Shown: positions 18,825-28,414 of the stretch, one piece after another
How positions within the stretch are numbered: the stretch's first letter is position 1
How the letters are laid out: every line of letters starts with the position of its first letter
NCBI GenBank assembly: GCA_024707265.1
Contig: JANQAB010000009.1
Location: 620,001 to 684,000 of the forward strand
From: Sporocytophaga sp.
GTDB taxonomy: Bacteria; Bacteroidota; Bacteroidia; Cytophagales; Cytophagaceae
DNA: 64,000 nt
Direction: 5' to 3'
Notes under the pieces: model-generated
Seen by the model: the letters and a program-made list of their open reading frames with translations, nothing else
The model's database searches: none
What the model was told of the DNA's origin: nothing
Translations under genes and position numbers: made by a program

Positions 18825-19783
18825 AGAAAAGTGTTGCGGCAGTGGGCCTATGTATTTTAGCCGCTTCCGGTATTCTGTCTTCTTGCGACGGATACAAAAA
18901 AACCGAGAACGGCCTTAAATACAGAATTATAAAGGACTCAACTGGTGGCAAAGATATAGAGGTTGGCAGCGTAGCTCTTGTGCAGATGAGCTACCAAAAT
19001 GAAAAGGATACGTTCAGCACTGCGAAACAGAATTACGGTAACCCAATAGATATTCTTGTTTCTGAGTCTCCTTTCAAAGGGAGTCTTGAAGAAGGTTTGG
19101 TATTGCTTAGCGAAGGTGACAGTGCTATTTTTCATGTGAGCAGCGATTCTCTTTACCAAAAGAGATTCAATACAGAGTTACCTAAAGAGATTAAACCAGG
19201 TAGCTTTACTACATTCAATGTTAAAGTAGTTAAAGTTTATACTAAAGCTGACGTAGCTGCTGAAAGAGAAAAGTATAAAAAACAACAGCAGGATATGAAT
19301 AAGCAACAAATGGTCATGGTAGATGATTATATCAGCAAAATGCTTGATTCTGCTTCTGTAAAAGCTCAGCTTAAAACAGACAATGCCCTTATTGACAAAA
19401 AAATAAAGTCTGAAAATATTACTGTTCAGAGAACCCCATATGGCGTTTCTTATGTGATTACTAAAGATGCCGATTCTCCTCTTATCACGAAAGGAGATAC
19501 TGTTACCGTTGATTACACAGGAAAGCTTCTTGATGGTACAACATTTGACTCTTCAGTAGGCAAAGATCCTTTCACTGTTGTTGTCGGCCTTGGAAGAGTA
19601 ATTCCGGGTTGGGAGGACGCTCTTCAGGTGCTTGGCAAAGGTGATAAAGCTACAATCTTTATTCCGTCTCCACTTGGTTATGGTAAGTCTGGAGTGCCTG
19701 ATCCGGCAAACAAAGATAAATTCCTGATTCCTAAAAATGCACCTTTGGTATTTGATATTGAAGTGCATGATGTGAAAAAATAA
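18818..19783 (+). CDS. FKBP-type peptidyl-prolyl isomerase lipoprotein, two FKBP-like domains
   Basis: 321 residues. Lipoprotein signal MLKKSVAAVGLCILAASGILSSC (Cys23). Residues ~30-140 are a diverged FKBP-like domain (GLKYRIIKDSTGG ... PFKGSLEEGLVLLSEGDSAIF); a linker helix rich in Lys/Gln follows (~145-190); residues ~210-321 are a full FKBP domain (VDYTGKLLDGTTFDSS, VIPGWEDAL, LGYGKSG, PLVFDIEV). Similar lipoproteins (GldI group) serve folding in the periplasm and gliding in Bacteroidota; that link is an inference here. Overlaps the DHH gene by 7 nt. Confidence 0.85.
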   Translation: MLKKSVAAVGLCILAASGILSSCDGYKKTENGLKYRIIKDSTGGKDIEVGSVALVQMSYQNEKDTFSTAKQNYGNPIDILVSESPFKGSLEEGLVLLSEGDSAIFHVSSDSLYQKRFNTELPKEIKPGSFTTFNVKVVKVYTKADVAAEREKYKKQQQDMNKQQMVMVDDYISKMLDSASVKAQLKTDNALIDKKIKSENITVQRTPYGVSYVITKDADSPLITKGDTVTVDYTGKLLDGTTFDSSVGKDPFTVVVGLGRVIPGWEDALQVLGKGDKATIFIPSPLGYGKSGVPDPANKDKFLIPKNAPLVFDIEVHDVKK

Positions 19784-19809
19784 TTAAGAATAAGTAAGTA
19801 TGTATTAGA

Positions 19810-19840
19810 AAAGGTTGTTCATTGCGGGCAACCTTTTTCT
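19810..19840 (+). terminator. Terminator after the FKBP lipoprotein gene
   Basis: AAAGGTTG pairs with CAACCTTT around an 11-nt loop and is followed by TTTCTTT. Confidence 0.7.
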
Positions 19841-19885
19841 TTAAACCATTTTTTTTAATTTCCGTTTCGCTTTAAAAATTTTGAC

Positions 19886-20311
19886 ATGAAGCATTTCATT
19901 TACTTATGGGCAATTCTTCTGATTCCATTTAGCAAGGCGTTTGCAGATGGAGATACTATCACAACAGAATCTGGTTTGAAGTATGTAGTAAAGAAAAAGG
20001 GTACAGGGAAAAAGACGTATGCAGGTGCTAAAGTAAAAGTGCATTACAAAGGAATGTTAACTAATGGTAAACAGTTCGACAGCAGTTATGATGGTAAACC
20101 CTTTCAATTTGTCCTTGGTAATAAGGAAGTGATTCCTGGTTGGGATGAAGGAGTTCTCCTGATGTCAGAAGGTGAAGAAGGGGTTCTAATTATTCCTGGG
20201 AACCTTGGATATGGTAAAAAAGGTGTAAAAGATGATGAGCGACCTGGTGCTTACTTAATTCCGCCAAATGCAACCTTGATATTTGAGATGTATTTGTTAA
20301 AAGTAAAGTAA
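19886..20311 (+). CDS. Secreted FKBP-type peptidyl-prolyl cis-trans isomerase
   Basis: 141 residues with a signal peptide (cleavage near SKAFA-DG, residue ~21) and a single complete FKBP domain: VHYKGMLTNGKQFDSSYDG, VIPGWDEGVLLMSEGE, LGYGKKG and the final strand NATLIFEMYLLKVK. Unlike its upstream neighbour it has no lipobox, so it should be free in the periplasm. Converges on corA with only 8 bp between the stops. Confidence 0.9.
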   Translation: MKHFIYLWAILLIPFSKAFADGDTITTESGLKYVVKKKGTGKKTYAGAKVKVHYKGMLTNGKQFDSSYDGKPFQFVLGNKEVIPGWDEGVLLMSEGEEGVLIIPGNLGYGKKGVKDDERPGAYLIPPNATLIFEMYLLKVK

Positions 20312-20319
20312 GGGCTTTT

Positions 20320-21381
20320 TCAGAGCCATTTTTTCTTTCTGAAGTAAAATAGCATTGCTATTAGGATAGCCAGACATGAAGCCAGGAATCCAAAATAGCC
20401 ATATTTCCACTTTAATTCAGGTATATAATCAAAGTTCATCCCATAAATACCCGCCAGGAATGATAAAGGAATGAATATGGTTGATATTACAGTAAGAACC
20501 TTCATCACAGCATTCATTTTATTGCTGATACTTGACATATAAAGATCAAGCATTCCTCCCGATAAGTCTCTGAAAGACTCCAAAGTATCAATGATCTGGA
20601 CGGTATGGTCATATACATCCTTAAAATAAGTCTGAGTGGAATCGGTTATCAGCTCATATTCTTCTCTTTCGAATTTCATTAGTACCTCCCGGAGTGGCCA
20701 TATGGATTTCCTGAGTAGGATTAACTCTCTTTTGATTTTGTATAAGTCGTTAAGAATGTCATTGGTTGGTTCGCTAATCAGGTTGTCTTCAATATCTTCA
20801 AGTCGTTCGCCAATTTTCTCAAGGATGATGAAATAATTGTCAACGATTGTATCTATAAGGGTATAAAAGAGATAGTCAGCAGAATATTTGCGATGTTTTC
20901 CTTTATTGTTTCGGATCCTGTTTCTGTTAGGATCAAATACATCTCCGCCTGCTTCCTGAAAGGAAAGCACATAGTTTCGACCCAATACAATGCCGATCTG
21001 CTCAACAGTTATACAGTTCTTTTCAGAATTATAACTAAGCATATTCAAGATAGTAAATAGCTGCTCCTCGAATTCGTCCAGTTTCGGCCGTTGTTCGGCT
21101 GTAGAAACATCTTCTAGCAGGAGAGGGTGAAGATTAAAAATTTCTCCGATTTTTTTAAGGCTTTCACTGTCTTCTGTACCATCAATGTTGATCCAGGAAA
21201 CGGCATCAGCGCTTTTATATTTTTGCAGCTCATCCAGAGAAGGAATTGTTCTTTCTTCGAGAGAAGTAGCATTATAACTCATGACGGTTACAACTGAGTT
21301 ATTCTCAGGATTCTTATTCTCTGTAAGAGTGCCCGGTGATAATCCGACTGTTCTTGATTTGTAAGGTCTTACCGTTTTCAT
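20320..21381 (-). CDS. corA: CorA-family magnesium/cobalt transporter
   Basis: 353 residues. Long cytoplasmic N-terminal domain (SWINIDGTEDSESLKKIGEIFNLHPLLLEDV), a long stalk helix, then two membrane helices near the C-terminus with the signature YGMNF (GMN motif at the pore mouth) between them, and a basic tail (FRKKKWL). Length and order match CorA, which forms a pentameric Mg2+/Co2+ channel in the inner membrane. Confidence 0.93.
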   Translation of the reverse strand: MKTVRPYKSRTVGLSPGTLTENKNPENNSVVTVMSYNATSLEERTIPSLDELQKYKSADAVSWINIDGTEDSESLKKIGEIFNLHPLLLEDVSTAEQRPKLDEFEEQLFTILNMLSYNSEKNCITVEQIGIVLGRNYVLSFQEAGGDVFDPNRNRIRNNKGKHRKYSADYLFYTLIDTIVDNYFIILEKIGERLEDIEDNLISEPTNDILNDLYKIKRELILLRKSIWPLREVLMKFEREEYELITDSTQTYFKDVYDHTVQIIDTLESFRDLSGGMLDLYMSSISNKMNAVMKVLTVISTIFIPLSFLAGIYGMNFDYIPELKWKYGYFGFLASCLAILIAMLFYFRKKKWL

Positions 21382-21395
21382 TAGTTATTAGGCAT

Positions 21396-21423
21396 AAAAA
21401 AAGCGGCAGAAAGCCGCTTTTTT
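21396..21423 (-). terminator. Rho-independent terminator after rho
   Basis: AAAAAAAGCGGC pairs with GCCGCTTTTTT around AGAAA; strong stem with T tract in both readings, between the end of rho and the start of corA. Confidence 0.8.
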
Positions 21424-21440
21424 ATATTTGAATTAAATTG

Positions 21441-23019
21441 TTATCCATTCATTGAAACAAGGAACTCGTTGTTGTCCTTGGTGTTTTTCATCTTGTCGAT
21501 CAGGAAGTCCATAGCTTCTACAGAGGTCATGTCTGACATATATTTTCTCAGGATCCATACTCTGGAAAGCTCGTCTTTATCCATAAGAAGATCTTCACGT
21601 CTTGTTCCTGATGCAGGAACGTCAATAGCAGGGTAGATCCTTTTGTTTGAAAGCTTTCTGTCAAGCTGAAGCTCCATGTTACCAGTTCCTTTGAATTCTT
21701 CAAAGATAACTTCGTCCATTTTACTTCCGGTTTCTATAAGAGCTGTAGCAATGATTGTAAGGGATCCGCCATTCTCTACATTTCTTGCAGCACCGAAAAA
21801 TCTTTTAGGTTTATGAAGAGCGTTTGCATCCACACCACCTGAAAGTATTTTACCTGAAGAAGGAACAACTGTATTGTAAGCTCTTGCAAGTCTTGTGATA
21901 GAATCTAACAGAATAACTACATCATGGCCACATTCAACCATTCTTTTAGCTTTCTCAAGTACTATAGAAGCAATCTTTACGTGTCTTTCAGCTTGTTCGT
22001 CAAAGGTAGAAGAGATAACTTCAGCTTTTACGTTTCTTGCCATATCTGTAACCTCCTCAGGACGCTCGTCGATCAAGAGGATCATCAGATATACTTCCGG
22101 ATGGTTTGTGGCAATAGCGTTTGCAATTTCTTTAAGGAGAACCGTTTTACCTGTTTTAGGCTGAGCTACAATCATACCCCTCTGGCCTTTCCCAATTGGG
22201 GCAAAAAGGTCAAGGATTCTTGTAGATAGCTGATTGTGTGTTGTGCTAAGGTTAAGTCTTTCCTGCGGGAAAAGTGGTGTAAGGAATTCAAATGGAATAC
22301 GATCTCTGATTTCTTCAGTAGTCTTTCCGTTAACACTTTCAACTCTTAGTAGCGCAAAATATTTTTCCCCTTCTTTCGGTGGTCTGATCTGTCCTTTAAC
22401 AGTATCACCTGTTTTTAGTCCGAACAGTTTTATTTGTGAAGGAGATACATATATATCGTCAGGGCTCGCAAGGTAATTATAGTCTGCTGATCTTAAGAAA
22501 CCATATCCATCTTGCATTATTTCTAGTACACCTGAGTTAAGAATAATTCCGTCAAACTCACGCATGCTCACGCCACCATTGCTTTGTGAGGGCTGTCTTG
22601 TTGATTTTACTCGTTCTACAGGTTTTTCTTCTCTTATTTCTTCAAAAGTAGAAACTGCTGGGGCTGCAGTTTCAAATAGAGGTTCAGATTCTCTTTGGAA
22701 AGGCTCGAAAACAAATTCATTTGAACTTGAAAAAGAAGGAAAGTCTTCATTAGCTGGCTCAGTTTCCTTTACGTTTTCTCTCTTTCTGATCCTTTTTCTA
22801 GGCTCCTTTTCATCTCTTGAGCCGTCTTCCGTATTGTCAATAGTCATCATTTGTTTGTTTTCGGTGAGTTGCGGCTCTGGCATTACCGCCTGTTGGTCGA
22901 GGATTTTATATATGAGTTCTTTTTTTTTGCAGCTTTTTAAAATTCTGAATACCTAACTTTTCGGCAATGTCCTTCAATTCAGATAATAATCTGTCCTCTA
23001 ATTCTTCAATATTGTACAT
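21441..23019 (-). CDS. rho: Transcription termination factor Rho, frame broken at a T9 run (22920-22928)
   Basis: The main frame (22883-21441, 480 residues) has the RNA-binding OSB domain (GVLEIMQDGYGFLRSADYNYLASP), Walker A GQRGMIVAQPKTGKT, Walker B DVVILLDSITRLARAYN and the Q/R-loop regions (SGGVDANALHKPKRFFGAARN). The true start is at 23019: MYNIEELEDRLLSELKDIAE begins a Rho N-terminal domain that reads to KLQKK and then shifts; dropping one base of the coding-strand A9 run gives LQKKELIYKILDQQAVMPEP and a 525-residue protein. Residues ~50-150 are a charged, disordered insert often seen in Bacteroidota Rho. Helicase that ends transcription. Confidence 0.92.
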
Positions 23020-23262
23020 AGAAATGCTCTGATAGATTAAACACGATCAACTAACCAACCCTGATTATGTTTTAAAAGGGAAACCCCATTTAAGGATGAA
23101 AACTGGTTATTTATTAAGATGTTAAGTTAAACTAAAAAGAAATGAACTTGTTTAGAAAAAGCTCAAATGCTGTTTTGGTTCTGCAATATTAAATTATCAG
23201 GAGATAATTGTCAAGTAATTTTTATTTATTTAAAATTTTTAACGCGGAAAATAATTAAAAAG

Positions 23263-23295
23263 TTTGGACTAGTGTGGTCTTTTTAGGTTTATTTG
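23263..23295 (+). promoter_or_regulatory. Candidate Bacteroidota-type promoter of serS
   Basis: TTTG at 23263 and TAGGTTTA at 23284 (or TTTATTTG at 23288) approximate the -33 TTTG / -7 TAnnTTTG consensus at 17-21 bp spacing, 20-25 bp before the serS start. The rest of the ~300-bp rho-serS gap is A/T-rich with nothing else recognisable. Confidence 0.35.
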
Positions 23296-23317
23296 TGCTC
23301 TTTTCAAATTATATAAC

Positions 23318-24586
23318 ATGTTACAAATTGCTTTTATACGCGAAAATAAAACGGAAGTAGTTGCCGGCCTGAAGAAAAAATATTTTAAAGACGCTGAATC
23401 ATTCGTTGATAAGGTAATTGAAATAGATCAACAAAGAAGAGATACGCAAAGACTTCTTGACGATATACTGGCTCAGAGTAACACAAAAGCCAAAGAAATT
23501 GGGCAGTTGATGAAAGCTGGTCAAAAAGACGCTGCCGAGGAAGCTAAGGCTGTTACGGCAGATCTTAAACTTAAAAGTAAAGATCTGGAGGACAAACTCG
23601 CAGTTCTTGAAGGTGAATTAAATGATACATTGGTTAAAATTCCTAACCTTCCTCACTCTTCAGTTCCTGAAGGTCGCACAGCTGAGGAGAATCTCAATGT
23701 TTTTGAACATGGTAGCACTCCTTCACTTTATGACGGCGCACTTCCGCATTGGGAGCTTATTAAGAAGTTCGACATAATCGATTTTGATCTTGGAGTTAAA
23801 CTTACTGGTGCGGGTTTTCCCGTATATAAAGGAAAGGGTGCAAGACTTCAGAGAGCTTTGATAAACTTCTTTTTGGATGAAGCCTTGAAAGCTGGTTATG
23901 CAGAAGTTCAGCCTCCTATTTTGGTAAACGCAGATTCCGGATTTGCTACTGGACAGCTTCCGGATAAAGAGGGGCAAATGTATTTTGCATCTGCTGATAA
24001 TTTTTACCTGATTCCTACTGCTGAAGTTCCTATCACTAATATGTACAGAGATGTAATTGTGAAAGAGGAAGATCTTCCAATAAAAAATGTAGGCTACACT
24101 CCTTGTTTCAGAAGAGAGGCGGGATCATGGGGAGCTGATGTCAGAGGCTTGAACAGGTTGCATCAGTTTGATAAAGTGGAGATTGTTCAGATCGTTCATC
24201 CTGATTCTTCTTATGAAGTTTTGGATAAAATGGTTGATCATGTGAGAGAGTTATTATACAAACTTGGGCTTCAATTCCGAATTCTTCGCCTTTGTGGGGG
24301 AGATATGAGCTTTAATGCTTCTTTGACCTATGATTTTGAAGTTTATTCTGCTGCTCAGAAAAGGTGGCTCGAGGTTAGTTCTGTAAGTAACTTCGAAACT
24401 TTTCAGGCAAACAGACTTAAGTTGCGGTTCAAATCTGAGGGTAAAACAAGATTGTTACATACTTTAAATGGAAGTGCTCTTGCTCTTCCAAGAATTGTTG
24501 CGGCTTTGCTTGAGAATAATCAGGATAAAGATGGTATTAAAATTCCTGATGTTCTGGTTCCTTATACAGGTTTTGATAGAATTTAA
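23318..24586 (+). CDS. serS: Seryl-tRNA synthetase
   Basis: 422 residues, full length. An N-terminal antiparallel coiled coil (residues ~25-105) that binds the tRNA-Ser long arm is followed by the class II catalytic domain: motif 2 FRREAGSWGADVRGLNRLHQFDKVE and motif 3 LNGSALALPRIVAALLENNQ; the serine pocket segment PTAEVPITNMY is present. Single gene. Confidence 0.97.
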   Translation: MLQIAFIRENKTEVVAGLKKKYFKDAESFVDKVIEIDQQRRDTQRLLDDILAQSNTKAKEIGQLMKAGQKDAAEEAKAVTADLKLKSKDLEDKLAVLEGELNDTLVKIPNLPHSSVPEGRTAEENLNVFEHGSTPSLYDGALPHWELIKKFDIIDFDLGVKLTGAGFPVYKGKGARLQRALINFFLDEALKAGYAEVQPPILVNADSGFATGQLPDKEGQMYFASADNFYLIPTAEVPITNMYRDVIVKEEDLPIKNVGYTPCFRREAGSWGADVRGLNRLHQFDKVEIVQIVHPDSSYEVLDKMVDHVRELLYKLGLQFRILRLCGGDMSFNASLTYDFEVYSAAQKRWLEVSSVSNFETFQANRLKLRFKSEGKTRLLHTLNGSALALPRIVAALLENNQDKDGIKIPDVLVPYTGFDRI

Positions 24587-24608
24587 CCTTAAATAAAAGG
24601 TTAAATTC
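24579..24608. terminator. Perfect hairpin over the serS stop codon
   Basis: 12-bp perfect arms GAATTTAACCTT / AAGGTTAAATTC with a 6-nt A/T loop. It overlaps the serS stop codon (24584-24586) and lies between converging genes; the T tract is short, so termination strength is uncertain. Confidence 0.45.
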
Positions 24609-24651
24609 TATGAATCTCAATTAAACGAATAAACTTCTAAAATTAAAGATA

Positions 24652-24951
24652 CTATAATTCCTCAAGTAGGGTTGCGAAAGGCATCACCTGATTGGGGAAT
24701 TTTTTTTGTATTTCTTCAAGGAGTATGTATTCATAGTTGTCTGTAAATGAAATGAAATTGTCGTGGCTTTCAAATGAAATCTGCAACGCAAAGGTACTTT
24801 CGTTCCCCTCCCCCGATAAGATTTTCATAACTTTGTGACTTAAGCCATGCTTGCTTTTCTGTAAGCCAGGAATGTAATTAGATTTTATTTCACTCAATAC
24901 TTCTGTTTGAATTTCCGGAAGGGATACAAGGGTAAGGTTGTAGATGATCAT
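24652..24951 (-). CDS. DUF4286 family small protein
   Basis: 99 residues beginning MIIYNLTLVS, as is typical of this Bacteroidota family, followed by a ferredoxin-like alpha/beta pattern (LQISFESHDNFISF ... FPNQVMPFATLLEEL). No catalytic motif is known for the family. Cytoplasmic; role unknown. Confidence 0.75.
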   Translation of the reverse strand: MIIYNLTLVSLPEIQTEVLSEIKSNYIPGLQKSKHGLSHKVMKILSGEGNESTFALQISFESHDNFISFTDNYEYILLEEIQKKFPNQVMPFATLLEEL

Positions 24952-25066
24952 TTTTTAATAATAATTTTTATTGATAAAAGCATATTTAAGTAACAAGTTT
25001 AAGTTTTATTCGTAATTTTTATTTATATAGAACCAGGTAAAATTCAAACTTGTAAATCACTCTAAT

Positions 25067-26299
25067 ATGTCTTTTTTAAACCCAGAAAAAGAATCGCCAA
25101 ATTATACTATTGTTTTCGCGGTGCTTTCCACATTGTTTTTTATGTGGGGACTAATAACAGTAACAAATATAATGCTTGCAAATGATTTACGAACAGTATT
25201 TCAGTTGAGCTACGTTGAGGCAATATCCATGAATTTTCTGTTTTTTGCCACATATTTTGTAATGGCAGTCCCCTCAGGGAAATTAATCGATAAAATCGGC
25301 TACAGAAAAGGAATGATGACGGGATTGGCTATTGCTGCTGTCGGGTGCTTCCTGGCTTATCCTGCAACGGGAATGAGATCATACTCCTACTTTATGACAG
25401 CTCTGTTCATTCAGGCAACAGGTATTACTATTCTTCAGGTGGCTGCTAACCCATATGTAGCTTTGCTTGGTTCCAGAGGAAAGGGAGCAAGTAAATTAAC
25501 TTTAGTGCAAGCTTTTAACTCTCTGGGTGCATTTGTTGCTACCTTGTTTGCTTCAGGTTTTTTGATGGAACTTTCAGGTCTTAACGAAAGAAGTTATTTT
25601 AATATGACTCCTGAGGAGATCAGAAATTCTGTAGTACAATTTGTGCAACTTCCTTTTGTGCTTCTCGGCATAGTGCTGTTGTTGCTTGGGGTATTTTTGT
25701 TTTTCTCCAGGCTTCCAAAAATTAATACTAAAGAAATAGAACCCCTTGTATTGGAATCAAATCCTCCAAGAACCCAGGTGTGGCAATTTAGCCACGCTGG
25801 CCTAGGTGCCCTTGCTATTTTTGCATATGTAGGAGCAGAAGTTACAATAGGAACTTATCTTGCTTCTGTAGCAAGCGATCTGGCAGTTTTATACTGGGGT
25901 GGTGCAATGATAGGTCGGTTTGTTGGTTCTGCCTTACTTGTGAAGGTTAGCCCGAGAAAGAGTATCGGAATATTCTCTATTATCGCTTCATTACTTGTAA
26001 TTGGGTTCATGCTGATAGACACTCAGATTTCTATTTATGCCATAGTTGCCGTTGGCTTATTTAACTCTGTCCTCTTTCCATGCATCTTTACAATGGGAAT
26101 TGATGGTCTTGGAAAATTTTCCGAAGAAGGTTCTGCAATGCTTATTATGGCGGTTGTCGGAGGTGCAGTAATACCATTTGTTTCACATGCAATGATAGAG
26201 GGGAAAGCCGGATTTATTCTTCCTGTCCTTTGTTATATTTTCATTGCATACTTCGGACTTAAAGGATCAAGATATCCAAAGAGGACAAACTTCTATTAA
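25067..26299 (+). CDS. Sugar MFS transporter (FHS/FucP group)
   Basis: 410 residues with about 12 hydrophobic segments. FucP-group features: FFMWGLITVTNIMLANDLR in TM1, GKLIDKIGYRKGMM between TM2 and TM3, and LQVAANPYVALLG in TM4. Likely an inner-membrane H+/sugar symporter for a hexose such as glucose, galactose or fucose; the substrate cannot be fixed. Followed by a very strong terminator, next to which the group II intron sits. Confidence 0.9.
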   Translation: MSFLNPEKESPNYTIVFAVLSTLFFMWGLITVTNIMLANDLRTVFQLSYVEAISMNFLFFATYFVMAVPSGKLIDKIGYRKGMMTGLAIAAVGCFLAYPATGMRSYSYFMTALFIQATGITILQVAANPYVALLGSRGKGASKLTLVQAFNSLGAFVATLFASGFLMELSGLNERSYFNMTPEEIRNSVVQFVQLPFVLLGIVLLLLGVFLFFSRLPKINTKEIEPLVLESNPPRTQVWQFSHAGLGALAIFAYVGAEVTIGTYLASVASDLAVLYWGGAMIGRFVGSALLVKVSPRKSIGIFSIIASLLVIGFMLIDTQISIYAIVAVGLFNSVLFPCIFTMGIDGLGKFSEEGSAMLIMAVVGGAVIPFVSHAMIEGKAGFILPVLCYIFIAYFGLKGSRYPKRTNFY

Positions 26300-26351
26300 A
26301 ATTTTATTGATAAAGAATTCCTGTAATCCGCAATGATTTTGCGGATAACAT

Positions 26352-26386
26352 AAGAAGAGGAAGGCCTTTGCCTTCCTCTTCTTTTT
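26352..26386 (+). terminator. Strong terminator of the sugar permease gene; intron insertion site
   Basis: Perfect 14-bp stem AAGAAGAGGAAGGC / GCCTTCCTCTTCTT with a CTTT loop, followed by TTT. The group II intron begins one base after it. Confidence 0.9.
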
Positions 26387-27006
26387 GGTGCGTCAGGCAT
26401 ATTTATTTTCTCTAGGGTGCAAGTCCCGAGTGCGGGTTGTAGTGCCTAGCATTAGCCAAAAGCAAGGGTGTCGTGGGTGACTGCGAATCTGAAGGAAGCT
26501 TACGGCAAACATTTGAGCTTACGAACAGAAACTGCATAAGAGGCAGATATTACATGGATAATGTTGCCAAAGAAACAAAAGTCCGACACTACACAGAATG
26601 TAATAATGTAAATGCAGAAGCTACATGAATGGAAAGAAAATAAATTTACCCTGAGAGATCTTGTAATATGTTGGTAACGAGAGAAGCGCATCTCGAAGCG
26701 GCAACTAATAATAGGGATATTACTGGGTATTGCAAGAAGTCAGCAGAGGTCATAGTAGTGAAGGTAAACGAGCTTCGTGAAAAAAAAGCGGAGAGGTCTC
26801 ACAGGAATCACGAAGGGCCGAATGTTAAAATTGGGTGGATATCAAGGAACTTAGAAAGCGAAAAAAAAAAGTAAAAGCCGAAACACGTAAGAGAACTGCT
26901 TATATGAGGATAAGTCGGAAACTGAAAGTAGAATATAAGAGGAGCTTAGCCATACTAAGAAGAGATGATATTACACTCAGGATGCGTAAAAAATGAGTTT
27001 AAGTAA

Positions 27007-28278
27007 ATGCTAGAAAATATATTAACCTTTAAGAACCTGGAAAAATCCCTTAAAGCGGTAGAACGCAATAAAGGAGCCAGTGGGATAGATAATCAGCAGT
27101 TCGATAGCCTTCGACCTTTTATCTATACCCACTACCAGGCTTTACGGAAAAGTATTCTAGAAAGCAGTTACAAACCAAGTCCAGTAAGAAAGGTAGAGAT
27201 ACCCAAACCAGGAGGAGGAATGAGAATGTTAGGTATTCCCACAGTCTTAGACAGGTTTATCCAGCAATGTATTTACCAATTTTTAAGTCCGCTATACGAG
27301 ATTGATTTTTCTCCCCGCAGTTATGGATTCAGACCAGGAAAGAATGCTCATCAGGCAGTAAAGAAAGCCCAGGAATATTTGCAAAGAGGCTATACGTGGA
27401 TAATCGAGCTTGACCTAGAGAAGTTCTTCGACAAGATGAATCACCAGAAACTGCTATGTCTTGTTTCAGAGAAGATAAGAGATATCCGGCTATTAAAATT
27501 AATAGGCTGCTATCTTCGGAGTGGTATAATGGAAGGAGGAGTAACAAGTCCCCGTAGTGAGGGAACGCCACAAGGGAGTCCGTTAAGCCCCTTACTGTCT
27601 AATATTATGCTACACGAATTGGACAAAGAGTTACAAAGACGAGGGCGTAAATACGTAAGGTATGCGTATGACTGCAGTATCTATGTAAGAAGTGAAAAGT
27701 CAGCCAAACGAGTAGCAGAGAGTATCAGCAAATACATAGAAGACAAGCTACTCCTAAAAGTTAACAGATCGAAGACGAGAATCAGCCGTCCAAAAGAAAG
27801 CCAATTGCTAGGTTTTTCCTTTTACAAAATGAAAGGAGAATTCTTGATAAGACTAGGTGCTCAAACATTGAAAAGTATCAAGGAAAAATGTAAGAAGATT
27901 ACAAGTTCAAGAGACGCGACAGCTGAAAGTATCAAACTCAAGAAACTGGATGATATAATTAGAGGTTGGGTAAACTATTTTAAGATAGCACAAGCTATGA
28001 TTAAATTGGAAGAACTTGACGAGCAGATCAGAACACGTTTGCGTATAGCAAAATGGCGTAATTGGAAGCGGATAAGGACCAAAATAAGTAATCTGATCAA
28101 ACTAGGAGTGTCAAAGTCAAAGGCTTACCAGTGGGGTAACACAAGCAAAGGCCCGTGTAGAATAGCACATAGTCCAATACTTAAAAGAACCCTTACCAAA
28201 AGCTTCTGGAAGAAACAGGGATACCAAGGTTTTTCTTACTATTACAGACAAACTCAAGGACAGCCATCTATGTTTTAA
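27007..28278 (+). CDS. Group II intron reverse transcriptase/maturase with mutated YADD box
   Basis: 423 residues. RT domains: NKGASGIDNQ (RT1), VEIPKPGGGMRMLGIPTVLDRFIQQ (RT2), YGFRPGKNAHQAV, IIELDLEKFFD (RT3, metal Asp136), EGTPQGSPLSPLLSNIML (RT4). RT5 reads YAYD (219-222) in place of YADD: the GAT codon is TAT (27667-27669), removing one metal-binding Asp. The thumb/maturase domain follows (GWVNYFKIAQ, WKRIRTKISNLIKLG, SPILKRTLTKSFW) with no HNH endonuclease, as in class C introns. DNA synthesis should be lost, but splicing help by the maturase domain might remain. Confidence 0.92.
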   Translation: MLENILTFKNLEKSLKAVERNKGASGIDNQQFDSLRPFIYTHYQALRKSILESSYKPSPVRKVEIPKPGGGMRMLGIPTVLDRFIQQCIYQFLSPLYEIDFSPRSYGFRPGKNAHQAVKKAQEYLQRGYTWIIELDLEKFFDKMNHQKLLCLVSEKIRDIRLLKLIGCYLRSGIMEGGVTSPRSEGTPQGSPLSPLLSNIMLHELDKELQRRGRKYVRYAYDCSIYVRSEKSAKRVAESISKYIEDKLLLKVNRSKTRISRPKESQLLGFSFYKMKGEFLIRLGAQTLKSIKEKCKKITSSRDATAESIKLKKLDDIIRGWVNYFKIAQAMIKLEELDEQIRTRLRIAKWRNWKRIRTKISNLIKLGVSKSKAYQWGNTSKGPCRIAHSPILKRTLTKSFWKKQGYQGFSYYYRQTQGQPSMF

Positions 28279-28281
28279 CAA

Positions 28282-28314
28282 ACCGCCGTATACCAGACCG
28301 GTACGTACGGTGGT
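28282..28314 (+). ncRNA. Group II intron domain V
   Basis: 33-nt hairpin: ACCGCCGTA pairs with TACGGTGGT (one G-T pair), with the inner arm ACCAGACCGGT. The CGC triad near the base is that of class C introns (AGC in others). This is the catalytic centre of the ribozyme. Confidence 0.8.
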
Positions 28315-28367
28315 GTGAGAGGACAAATAGCCCAATAAGGGCTATTTTCCTACTCGATTTTAAAAAT

Positions 28368-28398
28368 AAAAGCACGAATCTATTTGGTTCATGCTTTT
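28368..28398 (-). terminator. Terminator of the small leftward gene
   Basis: Read leftward: AAAAGCATGAA, loop of 9, TTCGTGCTTTT, then TATTTTTA. It lies 17 nt after the stop of the 27-residue reading frame and 10 nt from the intron's 3' end. Confidence 0.65.
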
Positions 28399-28414
28399 GT
28401 AAAAGAAATTTTCC

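Larger units (their letters stand above)
26388..28358 (+). mobile_element. Group II intron (class C-like) encoding a reverse transcriptase
   Basis: About 1.97 kb. The 5' end GTGCGTC fits the group II 5' splice site; 26388-27006 holds the structured ribozyme domains I-IV without a gene (GGGTGCAAGTCCCGAGTGC region), then the intron protein, domain V at 28282-28314 and a domain VI hairpin (AATAGCCC/GGGCTATT) ending near TACTCGAT at 28358. Three points favour bacterial class C: insertion directly behind a terminator stem, a CGC catalytic triad in domain V, and a short protein without an endonuclease domain. The 3' boundary is accurate to only a few bases. It lies between two converging terminators, so it disrupts no gene. 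Confidence 0.85.
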
